A DNA stretch of 64,000 nt from Achatina immaculata (taxonomy: Eukaryota; Mollusca; Gastropoda; Stylommatophora; Achatinidae): NCBI GenBank assembly GCA_009760885.1, contig CM019703.1:12143459-12207458 (forward strand), written 5' to 3'. The position numbers and the translations under genes are program-made. The notes beneath the pieces were generated by a model that did no database searches, was not told where the DNA came from, and saw nothing but the letters and a program-made list of their open reading frames with translations. The number at the start of each line of letters is the position of its first letter. Position 1 is the first letter of the stretch. Positions 11,215 through 23,527 of the stretch are shown piece after piece.

Positions 11215-12254
11215 TATCACTCTGGCTTTAATTCCAGCTACCTACTTCAGTTGTTATCACTCTGGCTTTAATTCCAGCTACCTACTTCAGTTCCTATCAC
11301 TCTGGTTTTAATTCCAGCTACCTACTCCAGTTCCTATCACTCTGGCTTTAATTCCAGCTACCTACTTCAGTTGCTGTCACTCTGGCTTTAATTCCAGCTA
11401 CCTACTTCAGTTGTTATCACTCTGGCTTTAATTCCAGCTACCTACTCCAGTTCCTATCACTCTGGCTTTAATTCCAGCTACCTACTCCAGTTCCTATCAC
11501 TCTGGCTTTAATTCCAGCTACTTACTCCAGTTCCTATCACTCTGGCTTTAATTCCAGCTACCTACTCCAGTTCCTATCACTCTGGCTTTAATTCCAGCTA
11601 CCTACTTCAGTTCCTATCACTCTGGCTTTAATTCCAGCTACCTACTCCAGTTGCTATCACTCTGGCTTTAACTCCAGCTACCTACTCCAGTTGCTATCAC
11701 TCTGGCTTTAATTCCAGCTACCTACTTCAATTGCTTGCACTCTGGCTTTAATTCCAGCTACCTACTCCAGTTTCTGTCACTCTGGCTTTAATTCCAGCTA
11801 CCTACTTCAGTTGGTATCACTCTGGCTTTAATTCCAGCTACCTACTTCAGTTGCTATCACTCTGGCTTTAATTCCAGCTACCTACTTCAGTTGCTATCAC
11901 TCTGGCTTTAATTCCAGCTACCTACTCCAGTTTCTGTCACTCTGGCTTTAATTCCAGCTACTTACTTCAGTTGGTATCACTCTGGCTTTAATTCCAGCTA
12001 CTTACTTCAGTTGCTATCACTCTGGCTTTAATTCCAGCTACCTACTTCAGTTGCTATCACTCTGGCTTTAATTCCAGCCACCTATTCCAGTTGCTATCAC
12101 TCTGGCTTTAATTCCAGCTACCTACTCCAGTTACTGTCACTCTGGCTTTAACTCCAGCTACCTAATTCAGTTCCTATCACTCTGGCTTTAATTCCAGCTA
12201 CCTACTCCAATTGCTATCACTCTGGCTTTAACTCCAGCTACCTACTTCAGTTCC
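11215..12254. repeat. Minisatellite, 40-bp unit, about 26 copies
   Basis: A very regular head-to-tail array; each unit consists of 'tctggctttaattccagcta' followed by 'cctacttcagttgctatcac' with scattered single-base variants and no length change over more than 1 kb. Variants such as 'ctactccagttcc' and 'cttacttcag' recur at intervals, suggesting block duplications. The spacer-like part is not unique from copy to copy, so this is not a CRISPR array. Confidence 0.97.
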
Positions 12255-12504
12255 CCAACATGGCAAGCTGGAAAGCCAACAAAGATGCTAAAAATAAATG
12301 AAATAATTATATAAATAGTATGCTTTCTGACTGAATAACTGATACATACAAGCTAGTAAACAGGTAATTGATTGATCATCATATAGCATTTAATGTCAAA
12401 CAAATAAATATTGAATCATTATGTTAAGCTGTTGAAAAGTAACACCTAATTCTTATCATTTTTTACTTTCATGTAAGTAGATATTCAGTGTCAACGTTTG
12501 ACTT

Positions 12505-12845
12505 TTAATAGAATATGTTAGCAGTTAGGACCAAATAAAATCAACTAGCCTTCTACTTCCAGAAGAAGATGTTAACAGTTAGGACTAAATAAAGTCAACC
12601 AACCTTCAGCTGCCAGGAGATGTTAACAGTTGAGACCAAATAAAATCAGCCAACTATCTACTTCCAGAAGATGTTAACAGTTAGGACCCAATAAAATCAA
12701 CAACTTTCTACTTCCAGAAGAAGATGTTAACAGTTAGGACCCAGTAAAATCAACAACTTTCTACTTCCAGAAGAAGATGTTAACAGTTAGGACCCAGTAA
12801 AATCAACAACTTTCTACTTCCAGAAGATGTTAACAGTTATGACAG
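12505..12845. repeat. Minisatellite, about 60-bp unit, 5-6 copies
   Basis: Units contain 'gttaacagttaggaccca', 'taaaatcaac' and 'ctttctacttccagaagaag'. The last copies (12660-12840) are nearly identical; earlier ones are more diverged. Confidence 0.85.
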
Positions 12846-12907
12846 AAAGAAGGCACACAAATGATTAACCACAGTCATTAGCAAAGTGTTATTTTCTGAT
12901 TGCAGAC

Positions 12908-14300
12908 ACAAGGGTCACCCCAAAAGTAAGTTTACAAGAGTTATTACTTCAATCGCAAAAATTTACTTGGACAAAACACATGTACACTGTGTTCTATGAT
13001 GGACAACTTATTTTTCCACGTGGTCGCCATGACAACTGAAACAATTGTCTAAGCGTGGGATAAGCTTTTTGATTCCCCTCCCGTAAAATGTGGTCAGTCT
13101 GAAATCTATGGCCACAAAGATGTTCCTTGGGAGACGAGGTGAAGGACATTTTGTGCCAGATGGAGACTATACAAATTTTTTTAAGAGCGGGCCAACCAGC
13201 ACAAGGGACGTCTTGCAGCTGTTGAGCACACCTAGCAGCAGGTCTTGGTAACAAACTGAAATATCAACCCGTTCTGTTATGAGCATTAGTCGTCGAGCTA
13301 CATACGTTGCAGTGAGCACGTGCGCAAGCTGTTGATCGATTAGTGACAATGAAGGAGCTCGAAGAACAATGTCTGTATGTACAATTATGCTGTAGACTTG
13401 GTACAAAAATATATAGAGACTTAATTAAAATGTTCTCAGATGAGCACATGTCTTTATAGCAAAAATTCGTATGTCTCTATATCAAAATTTCTCATGTCTT
13501 TATAGCAAAAGTTCGCTTTTTAAACACACTTTGTACGGCGGATGGCCCATATTCTCCCACGAAAATGTTTCACGAGTTCCCTAATCAAAGTGGCCATGGG
13601 TGGACGAGCGTTATCATGGAGGAGCAACACACCTTTTGTCAACAGCTCGGGACGACGGCGACGTCTGATGGCAGCTCGTAAACGCTCTAGAGTTGCTCTA
13701 CTTTTCATGAAATCGACCAACACCACGCCATTCTGACTTCAAAATACCGTAGCCATCACTTTGCCAGCAAACGGCACGACCTTAAATTTCCTGGTTATTT
13801 GGGGGGGGGGGGCGGAATCTTCCATGCTTGTACGTTACGATTCTGGAATGGTTATGATGAAGCCATGTCTCTTCACCTGTGACAACGCGTTCCATAATGT
13901 ATTGGCCCTGAATGGCATACTGTTGCAGGAATGATAGGACATATGCTTTTCTCTTTGCCATGTGGTCCTAGAAAGGGCTCTCGTGACCCATCGCGCACAC
14001 ACCTTATGAAATCCTAACTACACAACCATTCTGGACACTGTTCCACGTGACAAACTCAAGTTATGAGTCAATTTGTTCACAGTCTGTTCTCCAGTATCGC
14101 ACGTTAGACGCGCGTTTTGTTCGCTGTCTTGGGTCTGCCACTCCACGCTATGTCACAGCTTGGTTGGAAATTCTGCACACTTTGTCGACTCACCACACTG
14201 TCTTTATAGACTTCTATCAAATGGCGATTAATGTCCTGCAGCTGGCACCTGCTTCACCTTCAGAAATCGTATCACAACACGAACCACTGCCCCATTCGAT
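12908..14300 (-). mobile_element. mariner-like transposon, broken transposase
   Basis: Reading on the minus strand from 14300 gives an N-terminal segment (VSRQSVQNF..., SGRPKTAN), then VTGEETWLHHNHSRIVTYK near 13890-13810, then GVLLLHDNARPPMATLIREL near 13640-13580, and finally SSPKEHLCGHRF, GIKKLIPRLDNC and GDHVEK near 13140-13010. These are mariner landmarks; the first catalytic Asp motif region and the second (HDNARP) are visible. Many stops and frameshifts are present. About 300 bp of foreign sequence (13200-13510) separates the core from the C-terminal part. A possible terminal repeat 'ggtcaccccaaaagtaag' begins near 12910; its partner on the other side was not found. Confidence 0.85.
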
Positions 14301-14739
14301 CAGTCATCTGTGACTGATACATGCTGACTCGATGGTGCTTTCGTCTGAGCACGATAAATCAAACAATTTAATAAAGCAGCTAGTGAGACTGTTCTGTTAG
14401 AAAGAAAGACCATTGAATCTTTTGCCTGAGGATTATAAGTCGAAAAATTTAATAAAGCAGCTAGAGAGACTGTTAGAAATAAAACAGTAACTGATTTAAC
14501 TGAATAAACAAAATTAGAACTAGTTATAAACCGTGTAATAGTTTCTGATATGAAAGAAATTTAAAATAATAGAAACAAATTGCTTAAAGAATTTAGTAAC
14601 AGCTTGTGAATTAACACTTGATGCAGAAAGTACGAGTAGAAAAAATGGAAATATAATAAAACGATTATTTAAACTCTGGAGTATAGATTCATACAAGTCA
14701 CGAGATTGGAAACCCGCCCCCTATTCCTTTGTCAAAGGT
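14301..14739. other. Intergenic stretch with a short direct repeat
   Basis: 'aataaagcagctag(t/a)gagactgtt' occurs twice (about 14370 and 14452). Nothing else is recognised. Confidence 0.4.
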
Positions 14740-14870
14740 GTTACATGTTAGATTACTTAGATCTGATCTTCCTTTTCTACTTCTTTATCCTGTTTGCTGT
14801 TTTTGTGTGAATAAAGTGCATGCTGAAACGTTATAACTGTTCGCTCCGTTAAAGAATAATGCTGCTCCTA
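14740..14870 (+). mobile_element. Dispersed element end with stem-loop and GAAAC motif
   Basis: The block 'ctacttctttatcctg', 'gtgcatgctgaaacgtt' and 'aataatgctgctcct' aligns with 61660-61750. The two copies share order and spacing, so this is the end of a dispersed repeat. The motif resembles those in Penelope-like element terminal regions; that link is an inference. Confidence 0.45.
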
Positions 14871-16744
14871 ACTTTAAAAGTCTGATTGTACAATAAAGCG
14901 ATGTCCATCTGGTGCTGCACCCAGGTGGTTCTCTTTCCAGCCTGAGAACAGCTGTGGATCCCTTGTTTAAAATAAGGCAAGAAATAGAACCCAGGTGTTG
15001 CTAAGACACAAAGCGTTGATTTTAATCCAGCAATTAAAAAGATCAAAGTCTCGAACAGGCTGGGCACAGTTACGAATATTTTGCCAGAGTAAAGAATGGT
15101 TGATGACGATTTGTAACAGAATTTGTGCGCAAAGGTATACAACCTTGGAAAATAAATAACTTTAGTGAAGTTCCCTCCCCCTCCCGAGTATTGTTATTTC
15201 TTAGCCTATCAGGGTGATCGCCCCTGGGTTATTGGAGCTCATTTCAGCGTAGAATGTTTAGCAAAGAGTGTTGTGAAAGTTTGAGCGTTAGTTTGAAAGC
15301 ACAAGAACTGTCTTGAATTTTCGTCTTGTGTCGAGACAATTCTAGTGCTGCTGTTGTAAAGTCTATACTCTTCGAGAGAAAGGAAAAAAACAGACTTGCC
15401 TCCCTTTTTTTTCACGCGTTTCATCGTATTTTGTGACTCCTGTTGGCTGTAGTAAACTGAGCCGCTTGAATTTGTCATCCACGTGTTGCCAAGAGCAATA
15501 TGATTTGTGACTTGATGTGCTTCACTTGCCATCATCGAAATTCATCGTCATCCGGAGTTGTCCGTTACGCACACCTGATGTTACTTGGTGGTCGGCTTTG
15601 GTAAATCATGAGGTCAGTCTACGTGTGTGGGGGGGGGGGGGTGTCTGTCAAGAGTCTGTCTTACAGAATTTGTGTTGTTCGTGTGGGTAACCGTTGTCTT
15701 ACTGTATTAAATCATCCCACTAGTGTCAACACATAGAGAAGGACAGGGAGACGCGCATTATGCTTGATGTAGTTTGTTCGTTTGTTTTCTCTTAACTCAG
15801 TACCCAATCCATTTGCAGGTCCATAGGCCCCATGCTAAAAACCAATAAGCTAGGAAGCTGTGTTACGTCAAAATCATGCCAGGGTTGGTAGCAGAACTGT
15901 CGCAGCATTTCTGGAATGTAGCCATCGACTGTGTTGTCTCTCTGTTGCTATTTTTGTTTGTTTGTTTGTTTGTTTGTGGGATCTAGGAAATTGCCAAGTT
16001 GACTAGTGCTGATCACAGTGACGAGTGACGTAGTTTTCTGACTGTCATGGCCTTCCCTCATTTACAGGACGTACCAAAAGTCTCATCTCATAGGCTTTTA
16101 TTATTATTATTATTATTATTATTTTACAGATTCATATGCCATAAGAAACTGATTAACACTTTCAATTATGATTGGACGTTGTGGGCCAAAAAAAACTGGC
16201 CACTTTGGCCTCCTAACCTAGCTCTTAAGATGTTCCTTATGGAATCACCTTGAATCAGCCGTGTCAATCGATATCGAACAACAGATGGTCTAAATGAGGC
16301 CACCGCATTAGAATTTATGAAGTTTAGAGAAAATATTACTTTACACAGTAGTGGTCAAAGGGAAAAATGAACACAGGGCGTCACTGACGCACTAAACACC
16401 ACACTCACGAAAGCAGTTATGCTGGTCCGGGAACGCGACATCTTCAAACTGGCAGTCAAAACGGCGACGTCCAGTAATGGACACACCACTTTAGGAAGAT
16501 GAAGTAGTTCAAAGGTCATGATGACAGTTTAGGAGAAAATGGTAGCGAACTCCCAACATCTAATCTAAATAATAGATTAATTATGCTTTATTTATGACAC
16601 AGACTGTGTATAGATGGGATGCTGCGTTCCTTTCCGCGTTTGTGAGGTGAAATGAATGTCTTCTCAGCAAGCTCGACATTGTTCGACTGGCTGTTATGAT
16701 GCTACCTGCTTCCAGGAAGCGCTGCAGAGAAGAGGGATAGTGTC
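14871..16744. other. Intergenic stretch, only simple repeats
   Basis: It contains a G homopolymer (about 15629-15640), a TTTG run (15953-15976) and a (TTA)n run (about 16099-16123). No frame here has domains or coding bias that I can support. Confidence 0.4.
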
Positions 16745-16930
16745 ATGACCACTCACGGTTCACAAATACCGCAACGATCGACTGTGGTCTCGATTGGTCA
16801 TGGTTCACAAGTACAGCACCACTCAGCTGTTATCATGGTCAGTCATGGTTCACGATTACAACAAAAGGTGACTACGGTCTTGTTCAGTGATGGTTCACAA
16901 ATACTGCAACAGTCGGATATGATCATGATC
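16745..16930. repeat. Degenerate tandem repeat, about 60-bp unit x 3-4
   Basis: 'catggttcacaa(g/a)tac' followed by 'gcaac' recurs at about 16755, 16800, 16845 and 16890. Units are diverged. The open frame over it is a by-product of the repeat. Confidence 0.7.
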
Positions 16931-17303
16931 TTTAAACACTGAAACATTCAACTATAAGACTTGTCAGAGCAATCTCTTGTTCCTCAGTGCTAAGCTACAA
17001 AGGAATCTGAAAGTAGTAATAACATAAAATATAATAACAGCACAGATTACACTATCATACGCACGTGACAGCTTCGTGTTTCTTAGTAACACAATTTTAC
17101 AAAGACAATTTAAAATCACATATCAGCACATACATTACGTCTGCCATTGTGGACACTGTCCGCTGCAAACATCGATACTTATTTACATTTCTATGACTAG
17201 GTAAGAAAAGTAAAGTCGTAGATGGAACACGAATGGACTTATGGATAAAAAAAACTCTTGCTGAAGATGGGACTCATGGATATGACCGTCTCTTAGTTTA
17301 GAT

Positions 17304-17400
17304 CAGTGGTTCTCAGAATTTTTCCGACTGTGGCACACTTGGCATTTCAAACTTCAGTCGCGACACTGCTGTGTTACTTGCTCCACTTTCGTGTGATTTA
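17304..17400. mobile_element. One hAT-like end
   Basis: CAGTGGTTCTCAGAATTTTT followed by 'ccgactgtggcacac' resembles hAT left ends seen elsewhere in this window. No matching right end or duplication was found, so it is probably truncated. Confidence 0.35.
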
Positions 17401-18316
17401 ACGTAATAATTACATTATATTAATTGTTTTCGAATCATATCACAATAAAATGTTTTTATAGCAAGATGTCACAAAAGGAAACATTTGAAAGAGTTTGTTT
17501 TTGCCTGTTCGGAGGCATATACTTCTTCATTCCGGTATACTGGACATACTCCTACTTCATGTAACATAAAAATTAGGCCGGGGAAAGTAAACACATTTGC
17601 GTAAATAACCAAAAACTTGGTTGTGACATCAGGGAAAATATTTTTTAACTTCCAAAATTCGGCTGAACAACTCTGGCTCCCTATGATTTATCGTCTTCGG
17701 AAACGTTGGTGTAAACTGACTGAGCTGATGAAACAGAGCGAAGAAGAAGAAGAAGACTTGATTAATTCTCACTTCCCAAGTGTATTGACGAACCGCTCAA
17801 TATGACCGGCTACTCGTCTTTCGCTGGAAATGCAACAAATGTGCCCCCAAACTGTCAGTCAGTAGTTTCCTAATGATTTATATAATGTGTAGCGTTGTGG
17901 TTATCATAAAATTCAGCCTCCAGTATTTTTTTTTTTTGGAAGTTTTCCGCACGGACTATAGATACTTAACGAGGATTCGTTCTTCTGATCATCGGTCCAT
18001 TGACGTAGTAGGACTTCATGCTGTAAATACACATTTTTGTCTCTTTTTTTTTTTGGTATTATACAATACTTATTTAGTGTAAAACTACTTATTTTAAAGT
18101 TTTTGTACAAATCGTAAGGTCATGCGAGTTTATTATAAGTTTTAAAAAACAATAGCGTTTCTATTGGCACTCATCACCTGGAGCAGATTTGAACAGCTGA
18201 GTTTACCGAACTGTTCGTCCGAGGACACCGTCTGCCAGCCACTGTAAGATTGATGACCTCCTTTCCACTGTTGCTTTTGTGAGACAGCCTGCTTTTTCTT
18301 ACATAAAGTTTCTAAT
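17401..18316. other. Intergenic stretch downstream of the TRPC gene
   Basis: Short frames only. A (GAA)n run lies near 17740-17755. Nothing else is recognised. Confidence 0.4.
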
Positions 18317-18328
18317 TTTATTTTTATT
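18317..18328 (-). promoter_or_regulatory. Candidate poly(A) signals of the TRPC gene
   Basis: Two AATAAA hexamers on the minus strand (18317-18322 and 18323-18328) lie about 600 bp beyond the stop codon at 18932-18934. They are the first canonical signals I see downstream; the 3' UTR would include a SINE. Confidence 0.4.
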
Positions 18329-18373
18329 CATCGTTGAATCTACACGATACAGTAATAAGAGCACCTTTCCATA

Positions 18374-18380
18374 GAATTAG

Positions 18381-18404
<24 letters not shown>
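18374..18404. repeat. (TACA)n microsatellite
   Basis: About seven ACAT/TACA units. Confidence 0.8.
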
Positions 18405-18411
<7 letters not shown>

Positions 18412-18529
18412 GCAGGAAACTCTCTACCAACAACACAACTCCTTCAGATCATCGAAGGATGTACCCCCCCCCCCTCAGACAAGTGTTTCGGCCCTTTAAA
18501 CTCCTGACACTCTAAGGGGGGTGGGCCCC

Positions 18530-18665
18530 TCTGGGTCATGACTCTCAGAGGTCTTGTGAGTTGTTGCTTTTTTTCCGGTTCCGGGATCGAACACATGATC
18601 TTCCAGCCGGCACTGCACTTTTTGAAGTGCGTCTTTAGCGATTTAGCTACGGAGGACTGGTATTG
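18530..18665 (-). mobile_element. tRNA-derived SINE, minus orientation
   Basis: On the minus strand a tRNA-like head (GTAGCTAAATCGCTAAAG) is followed by a strong B box, GTGTTCGATCCCGG, near 18586-18599. It falls in the predicted TRPC 3' UTR. The extra bases between A and B boxes and the absence of a clean acceptor stem argue against a working tRNA gene. Confidence 0.55.
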
Positions 18666-18931
18666 GTTGTGGCAAATGAAATTACTTATGTTCCCAATGC
18701 TTGTTTCGCATACTCCACAGCTAGCATGAGGCCCTTTCTGCTGTTTCTGAAGGCTTCTCAGTGCCCTTGCTCTTGCTTGTCCCTTTATGCCCAGTTGCTT
18801 ATATATATATATTTCACAACGTCCCGAAGCAAAATTATACTGTTATAACTATATATTATTACTATATAATATAACTATATATTATATTACATAAAGTAAC
18901 AATGCTGTTGTTAAACCACAAATTATTTATA

Positions 18932-19737
18932 TCACATGAAAGTCACTCGTCTTGCCTGCGCTTCTGAGAGAAAAGACAGCGGATCCACGCCCTGGCAGTC
19001 ACTCTCGCAGTCCTCCAGTAAAGGAGGGGCAGTGAATGTCATGCCATCAAACTCGTCATCAGTTGCGTCTTTGATAATCCTGTTGTTATTGGACGATGTC
19101 ACAACATTGCAGGCCACAGCCTTGTGACGGTTTGTGGGTGAGTCACGGCTCTTGGTGTGGAAGGTTTGCAACTCGATGATGCTTCCGGCTACACCAGTTC
19201 TAGAATTTGACTCGCTGAGCTCGGAGTACCTGTCAAAGGGCTCACCTACTCCCTCGTCTCTGTGGTCTAGTCCGCCGTATTGCTGGATCTGTGGTGATCT
19301 CATTAGTTTGTCCACACCTGCACCAGAGTTGGGGCTCCCGCTGATGAATGCTGTGGCCGTTCGAGCCGCAACCGCCATTGTAGACGCCAGTGTCCTAACC
19401 CCAGGCGCTGATGTGACGAAGGAAGTGGTGGTCGCTACTGTAGCGGCACAGCTAATGCCGTTCAAAGCAGATTCCACAGCTATCGATGACTTTCTGCGGC
19501 CGGCCCCTGCCAGCAAACCAACCCTTGGAATAAGAGATTCCCGCCGTATTCTTTCTATTTCCTCCTCGGGGATTGTCTCTGGCGGGTTGTACCTGCATTT
19601 GAGGCTGTTGGACTGGCGCTCTGTCAGCAAATCAACAGAAGTCTTGCCAGGACTGTCCATCTTGCACGTCTCCAAGGACATCGATCGACGCAAGCGATCT
19701 AAGGACACGTGGCTTCGTTTACGTGACAGTCGGCGAT
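18932..19737 (-). CDS. TRPC channel, last coding exon: cytoplasmic C-terminal tail
   Basis: The exon starts after a good acceptor (TTATTCGTCCCCAG, AG at 19738-19739) and ends in TGA at 18932-18934, encoding 267 residues plus two bases that complete the codon left by the exon at 39161 (joined codon AAT, Asn). The tail begins basic (RRLSRKRSHVSLDRLRRSM), then has a Pro/Glu-rich stretch (YNPPETIPEEEIERIRRESL), an Ala/Thr-rich middle and an acidic end (LLEDCESDCQG). The last residues VTFM have Thr at -2 and Met at the end, like a class I PDZ ligand; vertebrate TRPC4/5 end in TTRL. RRxS-type phosphorylation sites are likely from the sequence but untested. The long open frame on the opposite strand (19134-19751) is a shadow. 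Tail sequences of TRPC channels diverge fast, so assignment rests on splice phase and position. Confidence 0.8.
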
Positions 19738-20594
19738 CTGGGGACGAATAATGGGACAGTTTTGTTCATGATACCCAGTCACTACATGGCATGTTTTAAA
19801 TGAAAAGCTCTACTTAAAGGGATTGCAGTTGCATCTTTCACATTTAATGACAAATTATTGGAGACGTTAGTCCGTTAAATCCTACATTACTACATACTGA
19901 TTAAATTTCCTAATATTGTTTTCAGTCGCATACAGCAGTATACAGAGTATTTTAAAAACTGCATTATACACTACAAACTTGAAAGCAACAAACGAATAAT
20001 TTGAGGAACAAATAATAACACTGGCATTTACTTTAGGTTTACATGGAAGTAAATGTTAGTCCGTACAAACAAACAAAAAAACATTTCAAATTAATAAATT
20101 CTAAACAATTTCTGGGAAGACGCCTCTGTCTGTTTGGCACTTCCTAGTTGTGGCCTTGATTTTACAGCAATAAAACGTTTGTAACAAAAATAGTGATGTG
20201 CAATAATAGATGGATAATAACAAATGTTACTGATCTTCTTTATATCAAAGGACATTTTTAAAAAGCCGATATGTTGGTATGGTAATCCAGGAGATATGTT
20301 CTCCCTAAGAGAGAGGAACTAAGATTTCTGCATGCCTTTAGTGTTACATTAGGGTGCATCGCAACATAACAGAAAGCCTTCTCAAGCGCGCCACGTACAT
20401 ACACACATACACGATTCAGTGAGTGATAGACGCAGTTAGAAAAGGTTAAGCAAAGCTAGGACGTTTTCGACAAAAATGATTTGATGGGGGGAGGGGGGGG
20501 GGTGAGTATTTAAGTATTTAATCCTTTCATAATTGATATTAGCTTTTAAAAGTGCTCAAGGTACTCTGAATACTAGCACGGCTATGCATGTGTG

Positions 20595-20740
20595 TATTAT
20601 TGTATGTGTGTATTCTTGTGTGTGTGTATTCTTGTATATGTGTATTCTTGTATGTGTGTATTTCTGTATATGTGTATTCTTGTATGTGCGTATTCTTGTA
20701 TATGTGTATTCTTGTATGTGTGTATTCTTGTATTTACTAT
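20595..20740. repeat. Minisatellite, 18-bp unit, about 8 copies
   Basis: 'tgtgtattcttgtatatg' and close variants in tandem. Confidence 0.85.
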
Positions 20741-21085
20741 TCGAATCGAAATGCTTTGAGAATCAGTTCCTCAAATTTGTAAATCAGTGAAATCATATAA
20801 CATATTATTCACAAATTTCAAGGAAATGAAATTTTAAAAAAATTCATTCTAAACTTGCATTCAGACAAATATAACGCGGACAATAGTGCAAAGCTAAGCC
20901 CTTTGTTCTAAAAATTTTTATATTTCTTAAATTTCTTTTCAAAATTTTTGAAAAATTAAAAATAAAATTGTGTCTGTATAAAAATAAAACAAACCAAAAA
21001 GAAAAAAAACCATGGCACGTTGGCTGAAACAATCTGATGCTGGAAGTAACAATGTAGAGCTGTGTTTACTGCCTTATCTTTATAA

Positions 21086-21273
21086 CAGTGGTTCTTAACA
21101 TGGGGTTCATCGAACCAGGAGGTCCAGCAAATAGATTGGGCTTGATTTTTAAAATAAAGTCTTGGTATCATCTGGGTTCTACGAGTATTTATTGCTTTAT
21201 TTTTTATGTGGGGCCTACAGTGGTTCTCATGCCGTTTAAGGGTACACGACTAAAAAAAGGTTGAGACTCGCTG
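21086..21273. mobile_element. hAT MITE, 188 bp
   Basis: The left end CAGTGGTTCTTAACATGGGG and right end AAAAAAAGGTTGAGACTCGCTG-type sequence form terminal inverted repeats. The flanking octamers ctttataa (21078-21085) and ctttgtaa (21274-21281) match at seven of eight bases, as expected for an ageing hAT target duplication. No coding capacity. Confidence 0.8.
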
Positions 21274-21764
21274 CTTTGTAAGAAAAGGTAAGCTATTTGT
21301 TGTCGTCGTCATATCACTTGTTATTTAACACAGGCGTTATGTATCTCAGCTTAGTTGACTGGTACGTGAACAGCGGTCACTAGACAAAAAGTTCCCATGC
21401 TAAGGTTAGTTCTCTGCAACCAATTATGGCCCTTCTATGAACGTACCACACAATTAGATGTAATACAAGTGTTGTAGAAACTAATTTTTATTATCCTGAT
21501 GTGACAAATAGCAAAATAATGTATGTTTTTTTTTTAATAAAAAAGGTGATTCCTTATCATGAAACGTGATCTTGTTATGTTCTGTGTTTTTTAAAACTCA
21601 GTTCTATTCTTATTATTCTTAAAGCTGATTTTTTTTGTGTAGGGGGGGGGGGGGTGGGACATTTTCTTGCAACGTTTTTTTTTTCGAATATAAAATCTTC
21701 CACCCAAACGTCTGTCCCGTCTCTTGTTCCGCCACCGCGATAGCTCTCATTCATCGATTACTTT

Positions 21765-21835
21765 TGACGAGTTCTTTCCTACCAGTTCTTTCCTGCGAGT
21801 TATTTCCTACTAGTTCTTTCCTACCAGTTCTTAAA
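21765..21835. repeat. Short tandem repeat around 'agttctttcctacc'
   Basis: Four to five copies of a 14-16 bp unit with variation. Confidence 0.65.
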
Positions 21836-22139
21836 ACTTCAAAAGGATGGAAAATAAGGCCACAGAACAAAAAAGCTTCTAGAGGCTGAGCTTTTTTTTT
21901 TTTTTTTGTACAGGGAGCAGAATGAAGTATGGGTGATGTGGGGTTGGGGGTTCCCGTGTGAATAATTATGATTTGGAGTGATTTATTTTAGTACTTCTTT
22001 TCTTTTTATGCTAGGGAGGCAGGCCGCTGAGGGAGTGAGGGTGAGAAGGAGGCTACGGCGGAGGGGGATGAGGTTAGGAAGAAGAGAGTAACGAGGGAAC
22101 GGGTAATTTGCCTCCTGTGTGGAAAGCAGTTTTCAAACT

Positions 22140-22300
22140 CTTAAGAGGACGATCTTCAGTCACATACGAGGAAGTTCTTCAGTCACATACGAGGACATTC
22201 TTCAGTCACATACGAGGAAGTTCTTCGGTCACATACGAGGACGTTCTTCAGTCACACGCGAGGACGTTCTTCAGTCACACACGAGGACGCTCCTCGGCCA
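22140..22300. repeat. Minisatellite, 23-bp unit, about 7 copies
   Basis: 'ttcttcagtcacatacgagg' plus three variable bases (aag, aca, acg). A second short array with 'ccagggagcttctaggg' follows at about 22455-22550. Confidence 0.85.
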
Positions 22301-22718
22301 GAGCTTGGAATAATTTTTTTTCCTTGGAAAATATGATAGCCAGATTTTCAGGGAAACGTATGCGATGTGCCTTGCTACTGCAAATAAATCTAACGATGTT
22401 TTTTTTTTCTGCAAGCAAGGAAGTAGCACTAGAGCATCGAGAGTTTGATTCTAAGGGCCAGGCAGTTTCTAGAGATCAGGGAGCTTCTAGGGGCCAGGGA
22501 GCTTCTAGGGGCTAGGCAGTTTCTAGGGGCCAGAGAGCTTCTAGGGTCAAGGATTTATGTATTTCCTGGCTCTTTGCCCATTAAAGTCAATCCAGCTGAA
22601 AATGAATACGTGGCACCTGTATTTTAGATCAAAGTCAGAGATACTGGGAGTGGGCACCTTTCTAGAAGAACTCTTCAGTCATGAAGAAGCAAACCCGTTA
22701 TGCTACCGTGATACGTGG

Positions 22719-22719
<1 letters not shown>

Positions 22720-22757
<38 letters not shown>
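22720..22757. repeat. (ATT)n microsatellite
   Basis: About 12 units of ATT. Confidence 0.9.
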
Positions 22758-23144
22758 TGAGAAAAAAAATTGTAACGATAGAAAAGAGCTAAACCCAGAT
22801 AACCTTATATTATATCCCATTGAAACCAATAACAGTGCACAGTTCTTCGCTTGCCACGTCCTAATAGGGGCTAATTCTACTGTAACCTTTCGAAATAGAT
22901 TAGTACCTAAGTTATGACAGCACACTAGCTAAAACCAGAGACTAGAAGAGTGCCTAATCTAGCATGAGGGTAAAATAATGTAGGGGTGAGAGTGCTATCA
23001 GAGATTAAATAAAAGCAGGTTATGATTATGCAAAGATATGCGAGATATGCTTTGCTTCTAAATGGCAATTGATCAGATGATTCACATGCAGCATGCTATA
23101 CCATTCCATGCCAATATACGCATATAAAATACATGCTATATATA

Positions 23145-23145
<1 letters not shown>

Positions 23146-23190
<45 letters not shown>
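23146..23190. repeat. (TA)n microsatellite
   Basis: Over 20 TA units. Confidence 0.9.
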
Positions 23191-23191
<1 letters not shown>

Positions 23192-23469
23192 CATACACAC
23201 ACATTATAAAAAACATGGAAATTGCTTAAAATGCAAACAAATATAATACTTTCCAAACATATCCGCATCATGCATAATCATGCAGATCAAACAGTAATTC
23301 AATGAAGCATGCATACAGTAATATTATGTGGACAACGATATATCTGCGTTATTAAAATTATAGTGCTTATGTTGAAGGAATGGGTAATAAGATATGAACT
23401 TAAATAAATATCACATGAAGCTTTATTTGGTCTGTGATATAAATCTTAATGCTTTGTGAGAATAGTATG

Positions 23470-23474
23470 GTATT

Positions 23475-23526
<52 letters not shown>
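23470..23526. repeat. (TA)n microsatellite left of the Tc1 element
   Basis: About 28 TA units ending exactly at the Tc1 left end. Tc1 elements target TA dinucleotides, so this run is probably the original target. Confidence 0.9.

Positions 23527-23527
<1 letters not shown>

Noticed and set aside
11215..12254. Possible CRISPR array
   Set aside because: All 40 bp repeat; there are no unique spacers, and the genome is eukaryotic.
18530..18665. tRNA gene
   Set aside because: The B box is good, but no complete cloverleaf is visible and the extra body and degraded head fit a SINE. The same applies to 5690, 40075, 40785 and 60270.
19134..19751. 205-residue open frame on the + strand
   Set aside because: It lies wholly opposite the TRPC last exon, whose frame has matching splice phase and a sensible tail. 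The + frame is a shadow.
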